From: Aerophototrophica crusticola
Lineage (GTDB): Bacteria > Pseudomonadota > Alphaproteobacteria > Azospirillales > Azospirillaceae
Length of the DNA stretch: 61,449 nt
Assembly: GCA_001939945.1 (NCBI GenBank)
Contig: MOEB01000019.1
Span: 1 to 61,449 of the forward strand
Direction of reading: 5' to 3'
The stretch's first letter is position 1. The number at the start of each line of letters is the position of its first letter. Shown here one piece after another: positions 41,502-49,924 of the stretch. The position numbers and the translations under genes were made by a program. The notes beneath the pieces were generated by a model. It worked only from the letters and a program-made list of their open reading frames with translations, did not search any database and had not been told where the DNA came from.

Positions 41502-43655
41502 ATGACGTTGAAGAGGACCATGTTGGCCGCCGCCGCCGCGGTGGCGCTGATTTCAGGCGCGCCGACGCTGGCGCAGGACACGGCCAAGGCGGCCGGCCCC
41601 GCCCCGGCGGCGCCCCAGGCCAAGGGCGACGACCCCTACCTCTGGCTGGAAGAGGTGGAGGGTGAGAAGGCCATCGACTGGGCCAAGAAGCAGAACGAGC
41701 AGACCTTCCAGCGCCTGAAGGGCGACCCCCGCTTCGAGCCGCTGCGCGCCGACGCGGAGGCCATCTTCACCGCCCGCGACCGCATCGCCTATGGCTCGCT
41801 GGAAGGCGGGCAGGTGGACAATTTCTGGCAGGACGCCACCAATGTCCGCGGCGTCTGGCGCCGCGCCGCGGTGGACAGCTACCGCACCGCCGACCCCAAG
41901 TGGGACATCGTGCTGGACCTGGACGCCCTGTCCAAGGCGGAGAACGAGAACTGGGTCTACAAGGGCCACACCTGCCTGGCGCCGGAAAGCACCCTGTGCC
42001 TGGTCAACCTGTCCCGCGGCGGCAAGGACGCCGTGGTGGTCCGGGAATATGACGCGGCCAAGAAGGAATTCGTGAAGGGCGGCTTCGAGCTGCCGGAGGC
42101 CAAGCAGACCGTCGCCTGGGCCGACAAGGACACCCTGTTGGTGGCCACGGACTTCGGCCCCGACACCATGACCGACAGCGGCTATGCCCGCCAGGTCCGG
42201 CTGTGGAAGCGCGGGTCCGACCTGTCCAAGGCCCCCATCCTGCTGAACGTGGGCAAGACCGACGTCTGGGCCCGCCCCGCCGTGTTCCAGCGGCCGGAAG
42301 GCACCACCATCCTGCTGAACCGCGGGCCGGACTTCTTCACGGAGGAATGGCACCTGGTGGGCAAGGACGGCAAGCCCGCCAAGCTTAACCTGCCGCTGGG
42401 CATCGACCTGCGCGGCGTGATCGACGGCCGCCTGCTGCTGCTGCTGCGGGCCGACTGGGCCGTGGCCGGCAAGACCTTCGCCAAGGGCACCCTGGTGGCC
42501 GTGCCGGTGGCCGAGGCCGCGGCCGGCACGCCGAAGACCGTGGAGACCGTGCTGGCCCCGTCCGCCACCGCCTCCATCGAGGACGTGTCGGTGGCGAAGG
42601 ACGCCGTCTACATCGACCTGCTGGACAATGTGGTGGGCAAGCTGGTGTCCGCCAAGCGCGGGGCCCAGGGCTGGACTTTGGCCGACGTGGCCCTGCCCGG
42701 CCAGGGCAGCCTGTCCATCACCTCCACCGATGCCTTCAGCACCGACGTGCTGGTGAACTACACCAACTTCCTGCAGCCGGACACGCTGTACCTGATGCCG
42801 GCGGGCGGCAAGCCCGAGGCCATCAAGTCCCTGCCGGCCCGGTTCGACTCCGCGCCCTACAAAACCGAGCAGCGCTTCGCCACCAGCAAGGACGGCACCA
42901 AGGTCCCGTACTTCATCGTCGGGCCCAAGGACATGAAGCTGGACGGGGAGAACCCGACCCTGCTTTACGGCTATGGCGGGTTCGAGATTAGCCAGACCCC
43001 CCGCTACCTCAGCGCCTTCGGCAAGAGCTGGCTGCAGGCCGGCGGCGTCTATGTGGTGGCGAACATCCGCGGCGGCGGGGAGTTCGGGCCGGCCTGGCAC
43101 CAGGCCGCCCTGAAGGAGAACCGGCAGCGCGCCTTCGACGACTTCATCGCCGTGGGCGAGGATCTGGTGAAGACCAAGGTCACCAAGCCGGCCCGCCTGG
43201 GCATCCAGGGTGGCTCCAACGGCGGCCTGCTGACCGGCGCCACCATGACCCAGCGGCCGGACCTGTTCGGCGCCGTGATCGTGGCCGTGCCGCTGCTGGA
43301 CATGCTGCGCTACCACACCCTGCTGGCCGGCGCGTCCTGGATGGGGGAGTACGGCAACCCCGACATCCCCGCCGAGCGCGCCTATATCAGCAAGTACAGC
43401 CCCTACCAGAACCTGAAGCCGACGGTCACCTACCCGGAGGCCTTCGTCTACACCTCCACCAAGGACGACCGGGTGCACCCCGGCCACGCCCGCAAGTTCG
43501 TGGCCCGGCTGCAGGAGTTCGGCAAGCCGGTGGTCTATTACGAGAACATCGAGGGCGGCCACTCCGCCGCCGCCAACCTGAAGCAGCGGGCGGAGGTGAC
43601 GGCGTTGCAGCTCGTCTACCTCATGCAGAAGTTGATGGAGAAGCCGTCCAACTGA
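41502..43655 (+). CDS. Prolyl oligopeptidase family serine peptidase (S9A)
   Basis: A 717-residue exported peptidase: signal MTLKRTMLAAAAAVALISG, cleavage near APTLAQ. The N-terminal half is the beta-propeller that gates access; the C-terminal alpha/beta hydrolase domain has the nucleophile S572 in GIQGGSNGGLL, the acid in STKDDRVHP (D655/D656) and H687 in IEGGHSAA. It cleaves short peptides after proline or related residues. The export signal suggests periplasmic peptide scavenging. ATG at 41502 is chosen with AGAGGG 8 nt upstream; GTG 41496 is the alternative. Confidence 0.93.
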   Translation: MTLKRTMLAAAAAVALISGAPTLAQDTAKAAGPAPAAPQAKGDDPYLWLEEVEGEKAIDWAKKQNEQTFQRLKGDPRFEPLRADAEAIFTARDRIAYGSLEGGQVDNFWQDATNVRGVWRRAAVDSYRTADPKWDIVLDLDALSKAENENWVYKGHTCLAPESTLCLVNLSRGGKDAVVVREYDAAKKEFVKGGFELPEAKQTVAWADKDTLLVATDFGPDTMTDSGYARQVRLWKRGSDLSKAPILLNVGKTDVWARPAVFQRPEGTTILLNRGPDFFTEEWHLVGKDGKPAKLNLPLGIDLRGVIDGRLLLLLRADWAVAGKTFAKGTLVAVPVAEAAAGTPKTVETVLAPSATASIEDVSVAKDAVYIDLLDNVVGKLVSAKRGAQGWTLADVALPGQGSLSITSTDAFSTDVLVNYTNFLQPDTLYLMPAGGKPEAIKSLPARFDSAPYKTEQRFATSKDGTKVPYFIVGPKDMKLDGENPTLLYGYGGFEISQTPRYLSAFGKSWLQAGGVYVVANIRGGGEFGPAWHQAALKENRQRAFDDFIAVGEDLVKTKVTKPARLGIQGGSNGGLLTGATMTQRPDLFGAVIVAVPLLDMLRYHTLLAGASWMGEYGNPDIPAERAYISKYSPYQNLKPTVTYPEAFVYTSTKDDRVHPGHARKFVARLQEFGKPVVYYENIEGGHSAAANLKQRAEVTALQLVYLMQKLMEKPSN

Positions 43656-43681
43656 CGGCCTACCCCATCCCGGATGCAAAA

Positions 43682-43714
43682 GGGGCGGCCCCGCGGGGCC
43701 GCCCCTTCTTGTTT
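43682..43714. terminator. Bidirectional terminator between peptidase and histidine kinase genes
   Basis: GGGGCGGCCCC (43682-43692) pairs with GGGGCCGCCCC (43695-43705), followed on the plus strand by TTCTTGTTT and on the minus strand by TTTTGC. It serves the convergent prolyl oligopeptidase and histidine kinase genes. Confidence 0.85.
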
Positions 43715-43734
43715 GCCCGCACAAGGACCCCGAC

Positions 43735-45780
43735 CTACGCGGCCGGCCCTTGCAACACCCGGTCCGCCGGGAAGCGCACCGTGACCGTGGTGCCCTGGTC
43801 AAGGCGGCTGTCCAGGGTCAGGGTGCCGCCGTGCAGTTCCACCAGCCGGCGGGACAGGGGAAGGCCCAGGCCGCTGCCCTGGGTGGGGCGGTAGGGCGTG
43901 TTGCTGGCCTGGGCGAAGGGTTCAAGCACTCGCTCCAGGTCCGCCGCCGCGATGCCGATGCCAGTGTCGCTGACGGCGAAGCCCAGCCCCCCATCCTCCG
44001 CCTGCCAGGCGGACAGGTGGACCGTACCCCCGGCCGGGGTGAACTTCACCCCATTGGCCAGCAGGTTCACCAGCACCTGCCGCAGCCGCAGCGGGTCTGC
44101 CCACAGGACAGGGAGGCCGGGCGCCACGTCGGCGGACAGGGCCACGCCGCCCAACTCCGCGTCCGCCGCCAGCATGCGCAGGGCGGCCTGGGCGGCCTCC
44201 GCCACGGATACCCGTTCCTCATGCAGGGGCAGGGCGCCGGCCTCGATGCGCGAGGCGTCGAGGATGTCGTTGATCAGGTCCAGCAGGTGTCGGCCGCTGG
44301 CGCCGATATCCCGGGCATAGTCCCGGTACCGGTCCCAGGCCTGGGGGCCCAGGATCTGGATCTCGATCATCTCCGCGAAGCCGATGATGGCGTTCAGCGG
44401 GGTGCGCAGCTCATGGCTCATGCTGGCCAGGAAGACGGACTTGGCCCGGTTGGCCTGCTCCGCCTCCGCCCGGGCGCGGGCCAGCCCCGCCTCCGCCTCC
44501 TTGCGGCGGCTGATGTCGGTGTGGGTGCCCACGGCCCGCAGGGGGTGGCCCTGGCCGTCGCGCGCCACCACCCGGCCCCGGTCCAGGATCCACATCCAGC
44601 CCCCGTCCTTGCGGCGGACCCGGTGTTCCGTCTCATAGAACGGGGTGCGGCCCTCCAGGTGGTCGGCCAGGACCCGCATCACCTCCGCCTTGTCGTCGGG
44701 GTGGACCAGCCGCTCCCAGGAACGGACATGGGGTTCCACCTCGCCGGGGGTGAAGCCCAGCATGGTTTCCCAGCGCGGGCTGAAATGCACGGCACCGCTT
44801 GCCACGTCCCAGTCCCACAACCCGTCATTGGCCCCGTCCAGGGCGAAGCGCAGCCGCTCCTCCCCCTCGCGCAGCTGTTGCTCCAGCCGGGCGCGGCCGG
44901 CCAGCACGGCACCCATGGGCAGCGCCGACAGGAACACCAGGGCCAGGAAGAACTGCAGGAAGCCGATGGCCAGGGCCGGGGACATGCCGCTGGCCAGGGC
45001 GATGGGCCCGCGGCCCGCCAGGGTGAAGCCCACCCCGACCATGGCGGTCACCAGCACGGCTACCGCGGCCCCCGCCGCGCCGAATCGGAACACCGCCAGG
45101 ATCACCGCCGGGAAGACCAGGAACAGCAGCGGCAGCCCCGACTGGTGGAACACCAGCACGGCCACCGCGGCGACCGCCAGGGCCAGCAGCCCGGCCTCCA
45201 GCCATGCGGCCCAACCGTCCACGGGGCGGCCGGCGGAGTCCTGCACCAGCATCAAGGGCGGGGCGAAGACCAGCATGCCCAGGGCGTTGGCTACCAGCCA
45301 GGTCGTCGCCACGGACCAGAATTCGGACCCATAGTCCAGCGCCAGCGCCGTGGCGCCAAGCGGGGCCGACAGGATGGGGGCCAGGGCGGCGAACAGGGTG
45401 AACAGGCTGACCTGCCGCAGCGACCCGAAATCCACCCGCGGGCCGATGAAGCGGCCGGTCAGGGCCAGCATGGCGAGCTGCTCGGCCAGGTTCGACAGGG
45501 CGAAGGCAGCACAGACGATGGCCGTGTCCCCCCACCAGACATTCGCGCCCACGCTGCCCAGGGCGGACATGCCCAGGACGGCGGGTCGCAGCCGGGCGGG
45601 TGCCCGCAGCGCCACGGCGAAGGTGACGGCATTGGTGGCCCACAGGGCGGCCACGCTCCCGGCCTCCCGTGTCAGCAGGATGCCCAGGTGGGAGGCCAGG
45701 AAGCACAACAGCCCGAGCGCCACCAGCCCCAGCATGGGGGCCAGTGGCCGTGTCTCCCCACCTTCCGCCGCCAGAACCAT
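43735..45780 (-). CDS. MASE1-PAS sensor histidine kinase
   Basis: A 681-residue hybrid-free kinase. The N-terminal 290 residues form about eight TM helices of MASE1 type (LGLVALGLLCFLASHLGI, ATNAVTFAVALRAPARLRP). A PAS domain follows (about 315-430: LRFALDGANDGLWDWD, WETMLGFTPGEV, HTDISRRKEAE). HisKA has SHELRTPLN with H456; the ATPase domain shows N-box NLLANGVKFTP, G1 DTGIGIAA and G2 GSGLGLPLSRRLVELHGG. No response regulator is adjacent, so it is an orphan kinase here. ATG at 45780 is chosen; a TTG six bases upstream is possible. Confidence 0.9.
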   Translation of the reverse strand: MVLAAEGGETRPLAPMLGLVALGLLCFLASHLGILLTREAGSVAALWATNAVTFAVALRAPARLRPAVLGMSALGSVGANVWWGDTAIVCAAFALSNLAEQLAMLALTGRFIGPRVDFGSLRQVSLFTLFAALAPILSAPLGATALALDYGSEFWSVATTWLVANALGMLVFAPPLMLVQDSAGRPVDGWAAWLEAGLLALAVAAVAVLVFHQSGLPLLFLVFPAVILAVFRFGAAGAAVAVLVTAMVGVGFTLAGRGPIALASGMSPALAIGFLQFFLALVFLSALPMGAVLAGRARLEQQLREGEERLRFALDGANDGLWDWDVASGAVHFSPRWETMLGFTPGEVEPHVRSWERLVHPDDKAEVMRVLADHLEGRTPFYETEHRVRRKDGGWMWILDRGRVVARDGQGHPLRAVGTHTDISRRKEAEAGLARARAEAEQANRAKSVFLASMSHELRTPLNAIIGFAEMIEIQILGPQAWDRYRDYARDIGASGRHLLDLINDILDASRIEAGALPLHEERVSVAEAAQAALRMLAADAELGGVALSADVAPGLPVLWADPLRLRQVLVNLLANGVKFTPAGGTVHLSAWQAEDGGLGFAVSDTGIGIAAADLERVLEPFAQASNTPYRPTQGSGLGLPLSRRLVELHGGTLTLDSRLDQGTTVTVRFPADRVLQGPAA

Positions 45781-45887
45781 GTGCAAGCCCGTGCCAGGAC
45801 GCCGGCAGGGCTGCCAGCAGCCTACAGCCTAGGGACGGTTGCTTAAGCGATCCTGAATCGGCCGCGCTTTCCCGGGCGCCACGGGGC

Positions 45888-47300
45888 TCACTCCCCCGCG
45901 GGCCGCAGGTTGCCCTCCATCTCCGCCGCCAGGTAAGCCGCGACGGCATAGGCGGCGGTCACCTGGGCCAGGGCGGCGGGGTCGATCTTGTCCAGCGTGT
46001 CGTCAGCGGTGTGGTGCAGGTCGAAATAATCGGTGCCGTCCTGGGTCAGGGTGATGACCGGCACCCCCGCCGCCCGCAGTGGCCCGATGTCCGGCCCGCC
46101 ATGGGCCTCGTTGCCGCCCTTGGCGATGCCCAAGGGCATCAGCGCGCTCATGAACCGGTCGGCCAGGGGCAGGGACTCCGGCCCAAACCGGGTTTCCAGC
46201 CGCCAGACCCGGCCCGCGCCGAAATCCGCCTCCGTCGCCAGCATGTGCCGGGGCAGCTCGTCCGCATGGGCGGCGGCATAGGCCTTGGCCCCCAGCAGGC
46301 CGATCTCCTCCGCCGCGAACAGCACCACCCGGATGGTCCGCCGCGGCCGCTGCGGCAGGTCGCGGATCAGCCGGGCCGCGGCGGTGACCACGCCCACCCC
46401 GGCGCCGTCATCCACGGCGCCGGTGCCCAGGTCCCAACTGTCCAGGTGCGCGCCGATCAGGATGATCTCCTCCGGCTTCTCCCGGCCGCGGATCTCCGCG
46501 ATCACGTTGCGGGTCTGGGTGGCGGGGCCGGTGCGCGGCGTCAGGTCCAGATGCACCTTGACCGGCTTGCCATAGCGGGCCAGCCGCTCCAACTGGTCCG
46601 CGTCGGGGTTGGACAGGGCGGCCACGGGGATGCGCGGCACCCCCTCGGCATAGCTCATCACGCCCGTGTGCGGGAACCGCCGGCTGTCCGTGCCGACGGA
46701 GCGGATCAGCACCGCCACTGCGCCGCGCTTTGCCGCCTCTGCCGCCCCCTTGCTGCGCATGGGCACCACGGCGCCATAGGAGGACCCGTCCTGGGTCTTC
46801 CACATGCGCTGGCCCACATAGGCGACCTTGCCGGCAAGGCTGTCCGGCGGGGCGGCCTGCAAGGCCTCCAGGCTGGGGAAGAAGGCCACCTCCGCCTGTA
46901 ACCCGCCATCGGGCGTGGGCACGCTGTTGCCCAGGGCCGTCACGTGCAGGGGCTGGGGGAAGGGGCTGGTGGTATGGGCGTGGGCCTGGCCCCGCTCCCA
47001 GGCGGGGATGGTCACCGGTTCGGTCCAGACCCGGTCGAAGCCCAGGGCCGCCAGCTTGGCCTCCGCCCAGGCCACCGCCGCCGCGTCACCGGGGCTACCC
47101 GGCAGGCGGGGGCCCACCTCCGTGGTCAGGGACTCCACGATTTCATAGGACAGGCGGCTGTCCAGGGCCCGCTTCCGCAGCTCCGCCGCCAGGGCCATGG
47201 CGGTGTCGGGGATGCGGGCGGGCTCGGCAAGGGCCGGGGAAAGGGGCAGGACGAGGCAGGCAAGCAACAGACCCTTGGAAACCAGACCCTTGACCCCCAT
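45888..47300 (-). CDS. M28-family zinc aminopeptidase, exported
   Basis: A 470-residue peptidase with signal peptide (MGVKGLVSKGLLLACLVLPL, cleavage after SPALA). A PA domain insertion spans about 130-230 (LAGKVAYVGQRMWKTQDG, AVLIRSVGTDSRRFPHTG). The M28 co-catalytic zinc ligands appear in IGAHLDSWDLGTGAVDDGAG (His, Asp), FAAEEIGLLGAKAY (Glu), EADFG (Asp) and FDLHHTADDTLD (His). It removes N-terminal residues from peptides in the periplasm. ATG at 47300 has AGGAGAG 6 nt upstream. Confidence 0.93.
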   Translation of the reverse strand: MGVKGLVSKGLLLACLVLPLSPALAEPARIPDTAMALAAELRKRALDSRLSYEIVESLTTEVGPRLPGSPGDAAAVAWAEAKLAALGFDRVWTEPVTIPAWERGQAHAHTTSPFPQPLHVTALGNSVPTPDGGLQAEVAFFPSLEALQAAPPDSLAGKVAYVGQRMWKTQDGSSYGAVVPMRSKGAAEAAKRGAVAVLIRSVGTDSRRFPHTGVMSYAEGVPRIPVAALSNPDADQLERLARYGKPVKVHLDLTPRTGPATQTRNVIAEIRGREKPEEIILIGAHLDSWDLGTGAVDDGAGVGVVTAAARLIRDLPQRPRRTIRVVLFAAEEIGLLGAKAYAAAHADELPRHMLATEADFGAGRVWRLETRFGPESLPLADRFMSALMPLGIAKGGNEAHGGPDIGPLRAAGVPVITLTQDGTDYFDLHHTADDTLDKIDPAALAQVTAAYAVAAYLAAEMEGNLRPAGE

Positions 47301-47488
47301 TCCCCGCTCTCCTGACCGTTCCGTCCCCGGGGCGGCATTGCCGCCGCCAAACACCAGCATGGCCGCTGAATCAGGCGGGCGCAAGCCCATGCCCCTGCGC
47401 CACCCCAAGCCTTTGGTGTCAACCAATCGCCCTGTCATCTCCCCCGCGATGACAGGCTTCCGCCGCATTCCCCCGCCATCTCTACAGC

Positions 47489-47872
47489 ATGTCGAACCGC
47501 ACCGCCGACGAGCCCGCCATGCTGCCGACCCTGTCCCGCTCCCTCTTCCTTGCCGCCACCGCCCTGCTGGCCGGGGCCGTCGCCGGACTGTGGGACCTGT
47601 CGGCGGCGGAGCTGGAGGGCACGCTGCTGATCCTGGGGCTGTCGGGCTTCGGCCTGGGGCTGGTGGCGCCACGCGGGGCGCCGTTGCTGGCCTTGGCCGT
47701 GGCGGCGGGGGTGCTGGGGGCACACCTGGCCTCCCCCGTCCCGCCGGGGGCCCAGCTCTCCCCCCTCGAAAGTGGCCTGATTTCCGCCGCCGTCGCCGCC
47801 CTGCCCGCCGGGATCGGCGCCGGCCTGGGCGCCCTGTTCTCCGGCAGCGCGCGGAGGCTGGTCGTCAGGTAG
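47489..47872 (+). CDS. Small hypothetical membrane protein
   Basis: A 127-residue hydrophobic protein with about four predicted TM segments (LFLAATALLAGAVAGLW, GTLLILGLSGFGLGLVA, LLALAVAAGVLGAHLA, SAAVAALPAGIGAGLGALF). I do not recognise a family. It begins 188 bp from the divergent M28 gene and stops 3 bp from the end of the convergent gcvA-like gene. Expression is likely but function cannot be inferred. Confidence 0.6.
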   Translation: MSNRTADEPAMLPTLSRSLFLAATALLAGAVAGLWDLSAAELEGTLLILGLSGFGLGLVAPRGAPLLALAVAAGVLGAHLASPVPPGAQLSPLESGLISAAVAALPAGIGAGLGALFSGSARRLVVR

Positions 47873-47875
47873 GGC

Positions 47876-48799
47876 TCACGCCACCATCATCCCGCATTGC
47901 CCCGCGCAGGCGTTGACCTCTGACAGGATCCAGTCGCGGAAGGCCTGGATCTTCGGCTCGCCGGCCCGCTTCTCGCTGTAGGCCAGCCAATAGGCGCTGC
48001 CCGTGTGCAGCACCAGCCCGGGGAAGGGCAGGACCAGCCGGCCCGTGGCGATGTCGCCGGCGAAGAACAGGGGGCAGAGCAGGGCCACGCCCTGGCCCAT
48101 GGCGGCGGCTTGGCCGGTCATGCCGTGCATGTCGTACTGGGTGCCGGTGGGAAGGTCGCCCACCTCCACCCCCGCCAGCCGGAACCAGTCCCGCCACCAC
48201 GCCTTGTCATCCGGGTGCTGGGAGTCCAGGAAGGGCAGGGACAGCAGGTCCCGCGGTTCCCGGATGCCGCCCACCCGCTCCGCCAGCCGGGGGCTCAGGG
48301 CGGGGGTCAGGGTGAAGTCCTGCAACCGCTCCGCCACGATGCCGGGCCAGTCGCCCTTGCCGCTGCGCAGGGCCACGTCGAAATCATACTCCAGGTCGCC
48401 CATGCGGGGGTTGGCGTCCAGCCGCACCGCCAGGTCCGGCCGCCGCATCTGGAAATGCCCCAGCCGTGGCACCAGCCATTGCGACGCGAAGGTGGGCAGG
48501 GTGGTGACCGACAGCACCTTGCTCTCCCCCCGGTCGGCCAGCCGATTGACGGTGGCGCGGATGCGGTCGAACGCCTCTGCCACCGCGCCCTGAAGCTCCT
48601 GGCCCGCCGGGGTCAGCTCCAGCTTGCGGGTCAGCCGGCGGAACAGCTCCCGCCCCACATGCTCCTCCAACTGGCGCACCTGGTAGCTGACGGCGGCCTG
48701 GGTGACCGCCAGCTCCTCCGCCGCCTTGGTGAAGGACAGGTGCCGCGCCGCCGCATCGAAGGTGCGCAGCGCGTTCAGGGGCGGCAGGCGGCGGGACAT
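47876..48799 (-). CDS. LysR-family transcriptional regulator, GcvA-like
   Basis: A 307-residue LysR regulator. The winged HTH is RRLPPLNALRTFDAAARHLSF and TKAAEELAVTQAAVSYQVRQLEEHVG; the effector domain follows from about residue 95 (VLSVTTLPTFASQWLVPRLG). The N-terminal wording PPLNALRTFDAAARH is characteristic of the GcvA group. It is divergent from a DUF1127-like gene; a T-N11-A palindrome lies between them. The effector is unknown; it need not be glycine. Confidence 0.9.
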   Translation of the reverse strand: MSRRLPPLNALRTFDAAARHLSFTKAAEELAVTQAAVSYQVRQLEEHVGRELFRRLTRKLELTPAGQELQGAVAEAFDRIRATVNRLADRGESKVLSVTTLPTFASQWLVPRLGHFQMRRPDLAVRLDANPRMGDLEYDFDVALRSGKGDWPGIVAERLQDFTLTPALSPRLAERVGGIREPRDLLSLPFLDSQHPDDKAWWRDWFRLAGVEVGDLPTGTQYDMHGMTGQAAAMGQGVALLCPLFFAGDIATGRLVLPFPGLVLHTGSAYWLAYSEKRAGEPKIQAFRDWILSEVNACAGQCGMMVA

Positions 48800-48823
48800 C
48801 TTTCGTTCTTCCTTCTTTCGCAG

Positions 48824-48912
48824 TTCCCTCAAGCGCCGGGCGCCGCCATCCGGCGGCTTGGCTCATGCGACCATGGGGTCGCGCGGCCGGTTCCCGCCAT
48901 GCGGGAACGGTC
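48824..48912. repeat. Composite hairpin repeat, copy D
   Basis: AGTTCCCTCAAGCGCCGGG, then GCCGCC-ATCC-GGCGGC, CTTGGCTCATGCG, a second hairpin GCGACC-ATGG-GGTCGC, GCGCGGCC and a third hairpin GTTCCCGC-CAT-GCGGGAAC. It begins 24 bp upstream of the gcvA-like start codon, in its leader. The stems differ from copies A-C but keep pairing and the ATCC and ATGG loops. Confidence 0.7.
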
Positions 48913-48917
48913 CCCAT

Positions 48918-48936
48918 GGATAAGTCCAGCTTATCC
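48918..48936. promoter_or_regulatory. LysR-type operator between gcvA-like and DUF1127-like genes
   Basis: A perfect inverted repeat GGATAAG-TCCAG-CTTATCC containing the LysR T-N11-A core TAAGTCCAGCTTA. It lies about 100 bp upstream of the DUF1127-like start and 120 bp upstream of the regulator start, the usual place for a LysR protein controlling a divergent target and itself. Confidence 0.6.
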
Positions 48937-49038
48937 ACTGTATCGGGATTACTCGTTTGTCGTCGAGGCCCGTTTGCGGCGGAATGCCATGGACCGGGCG
49001 CCCCGCCCGACCCTGACAACCCGATGATGGAGCATGCC

Positions 49039-49245
49039 ATGCAAAAGGCTGCCTTGACCCAACACGCCCAGAGCCCGCGCATCGGCGGGCAGGTGGACGT
49101 GGTGCCGTCCTTCCGCGGCCCGGCCATGGGCGGGCTGGGCGGCTTGCTGGAAGCGGTGCTGGTCCGCTTCCTCTCCGCCCCCGTCTACCGCGACCTGGCC
49201 GACCTGCACGGCCACCTGCTGCGCGATGTGGGCGCGAAGCGGTGA
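49039..49245 (+). CDS. DUF1127-like small protein
   Basis: A 68-residue protein. The C-terminus YRDLADLHGHLLRDVGAKR resembles the DUF1127 pattern (YRELxxLSDRELxDIGLxR), seen in small proteins that bind RNA or respond to phosphate or oxidative stress in alphaproteobacteria. ATG at 49039 is preferred (GGAG 6 nt upstream); earlier ATGs at 49024 and 49027 are in frame. It is divergent from the gcvA-like regulator, a recurrent pairing, and is its likely target. Confidence 0.65.
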   Translation: MQKAALTQHAQSPRIGGQVDVVPSFRGPAMGGLGGLLEAVLVRFLSAPVYRDLADLHGHLLRDVGAKR

Positions 49246-49252
49246 GTCCAAA

Positions 49253-49374
49253 TGTCCGTGTCGTCCGTGGTGTGTCCGTGCCGTCCGTGTCCCCAACAAA
49301 CAGCGTGTTCCCCAAGACCAAACGGTGATCCGTTCACACGGACGGCACGGACAAGCACACGGACGACACGGACA
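49253..49374. repeat. Large palindrome of GTCCGTG words
   Basis: Arm 49253-49290 (TGTCCGTGTCGTCCGTG, then TGTCCGTGCCGTCCGTGT) is repeated inverted at 49336-49374 with only a 2-nt difference in the middle. Each arm holds four copies of TCCGTG. The central 45 nt contain a small stem AACGG-TGAT-CCGTT. It lies between the convergent DUF1127-like and YbjQ genes. Confidence 0.85.
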
Positions 49375-49405
49375 AAATGAAATTGGCTTCGCCGATTCAG
49401 GCCGA

Positions 49406-49726
49406 CTAACCCAGCTTCACCGCCGTGCCGTTGACGCTGACCATCAGCATGCCGTTCTCCTTGCCCAGCACCTCATAGTCCACGTCCACGCCGATCACCG
49501 CATCGGCGCCAAGCTCCCGGGCGGCCTCGGCCATGTCGGCGAAGGCGTGCTCGCGGGCGTCGCGCAGGGAGGCCTGGTAGCCGCCGGACCGGCCGCCGAC
49601 GATGTCGCGGATGCCGGAGAACATGTCGCGGAAGACGTTGACGCCCATCACCGCCTCGCCGGCGACGACGCCCAGGTAGGACAGCACCCGCCGGCCCTCG
49701 ACGGTGTTGGTGGTGGTGATCAGCAT
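49406..49726 (-). CDS. YbjQ/UPF0145 family protein
   Basis: A 106-residue protein matching YbjQ (heavy-metal-binding-like fold, pentameric): [57 protein letters not shown] and [13 protein letters not shown]. The physiological role is unknown, and metal binding by the family is not firmly proven. The start is fixed by GAAGGAGGGCC upstream of ATG 49726. Confidence 0.93.
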   Translation of the reverse strand: MLITTTNTVEGRRVLSYLGVVAGEAVMGVNVFRDMFSGIRDIVGGRSGGYQASLRDAREHAFADMAEAARELGADAVIGVDVDYEVLGKENGMLMVSVNGTAVKLG

Positions 49727-49924
49727 GGGATGGCCCTCCTTCAGGCTGTGTACCGCGGCGACCGGCGGCGGGGCGCGGCATCCCTGCCATAGTCGCCGGG
49801 AAATGGGCCCCGGGCCACAACGCATTGTGATGAAACGCCTTCCCTGTGTGTGAAAGTAAAGTTACGGTCTCCCCCGACAAACAAGGGCGCGCCCAGCGCC
49901 CGTCCTCGGGAGGGAGCGACAGGA

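Noticed and set aside
41553-43802. A 749-codon minus-strand frame
   Set aside because: Antisense to the prolyl oligopeptidase gene, whose catalytic triad and signal peptide are intact.
43750-45846. A 698-codon plus-strand frame
   Set aside because: Antisense to the MASE1 histidine kinase; no recognisable domain.
49253-49374. CRISPR-like array of GTCCGTG units
   Set aside because: Units are 6-8 nt with irregular 8-12 nt spacing, arranged as one palindrome; there are no unique spacers of constant length and no cas genes.
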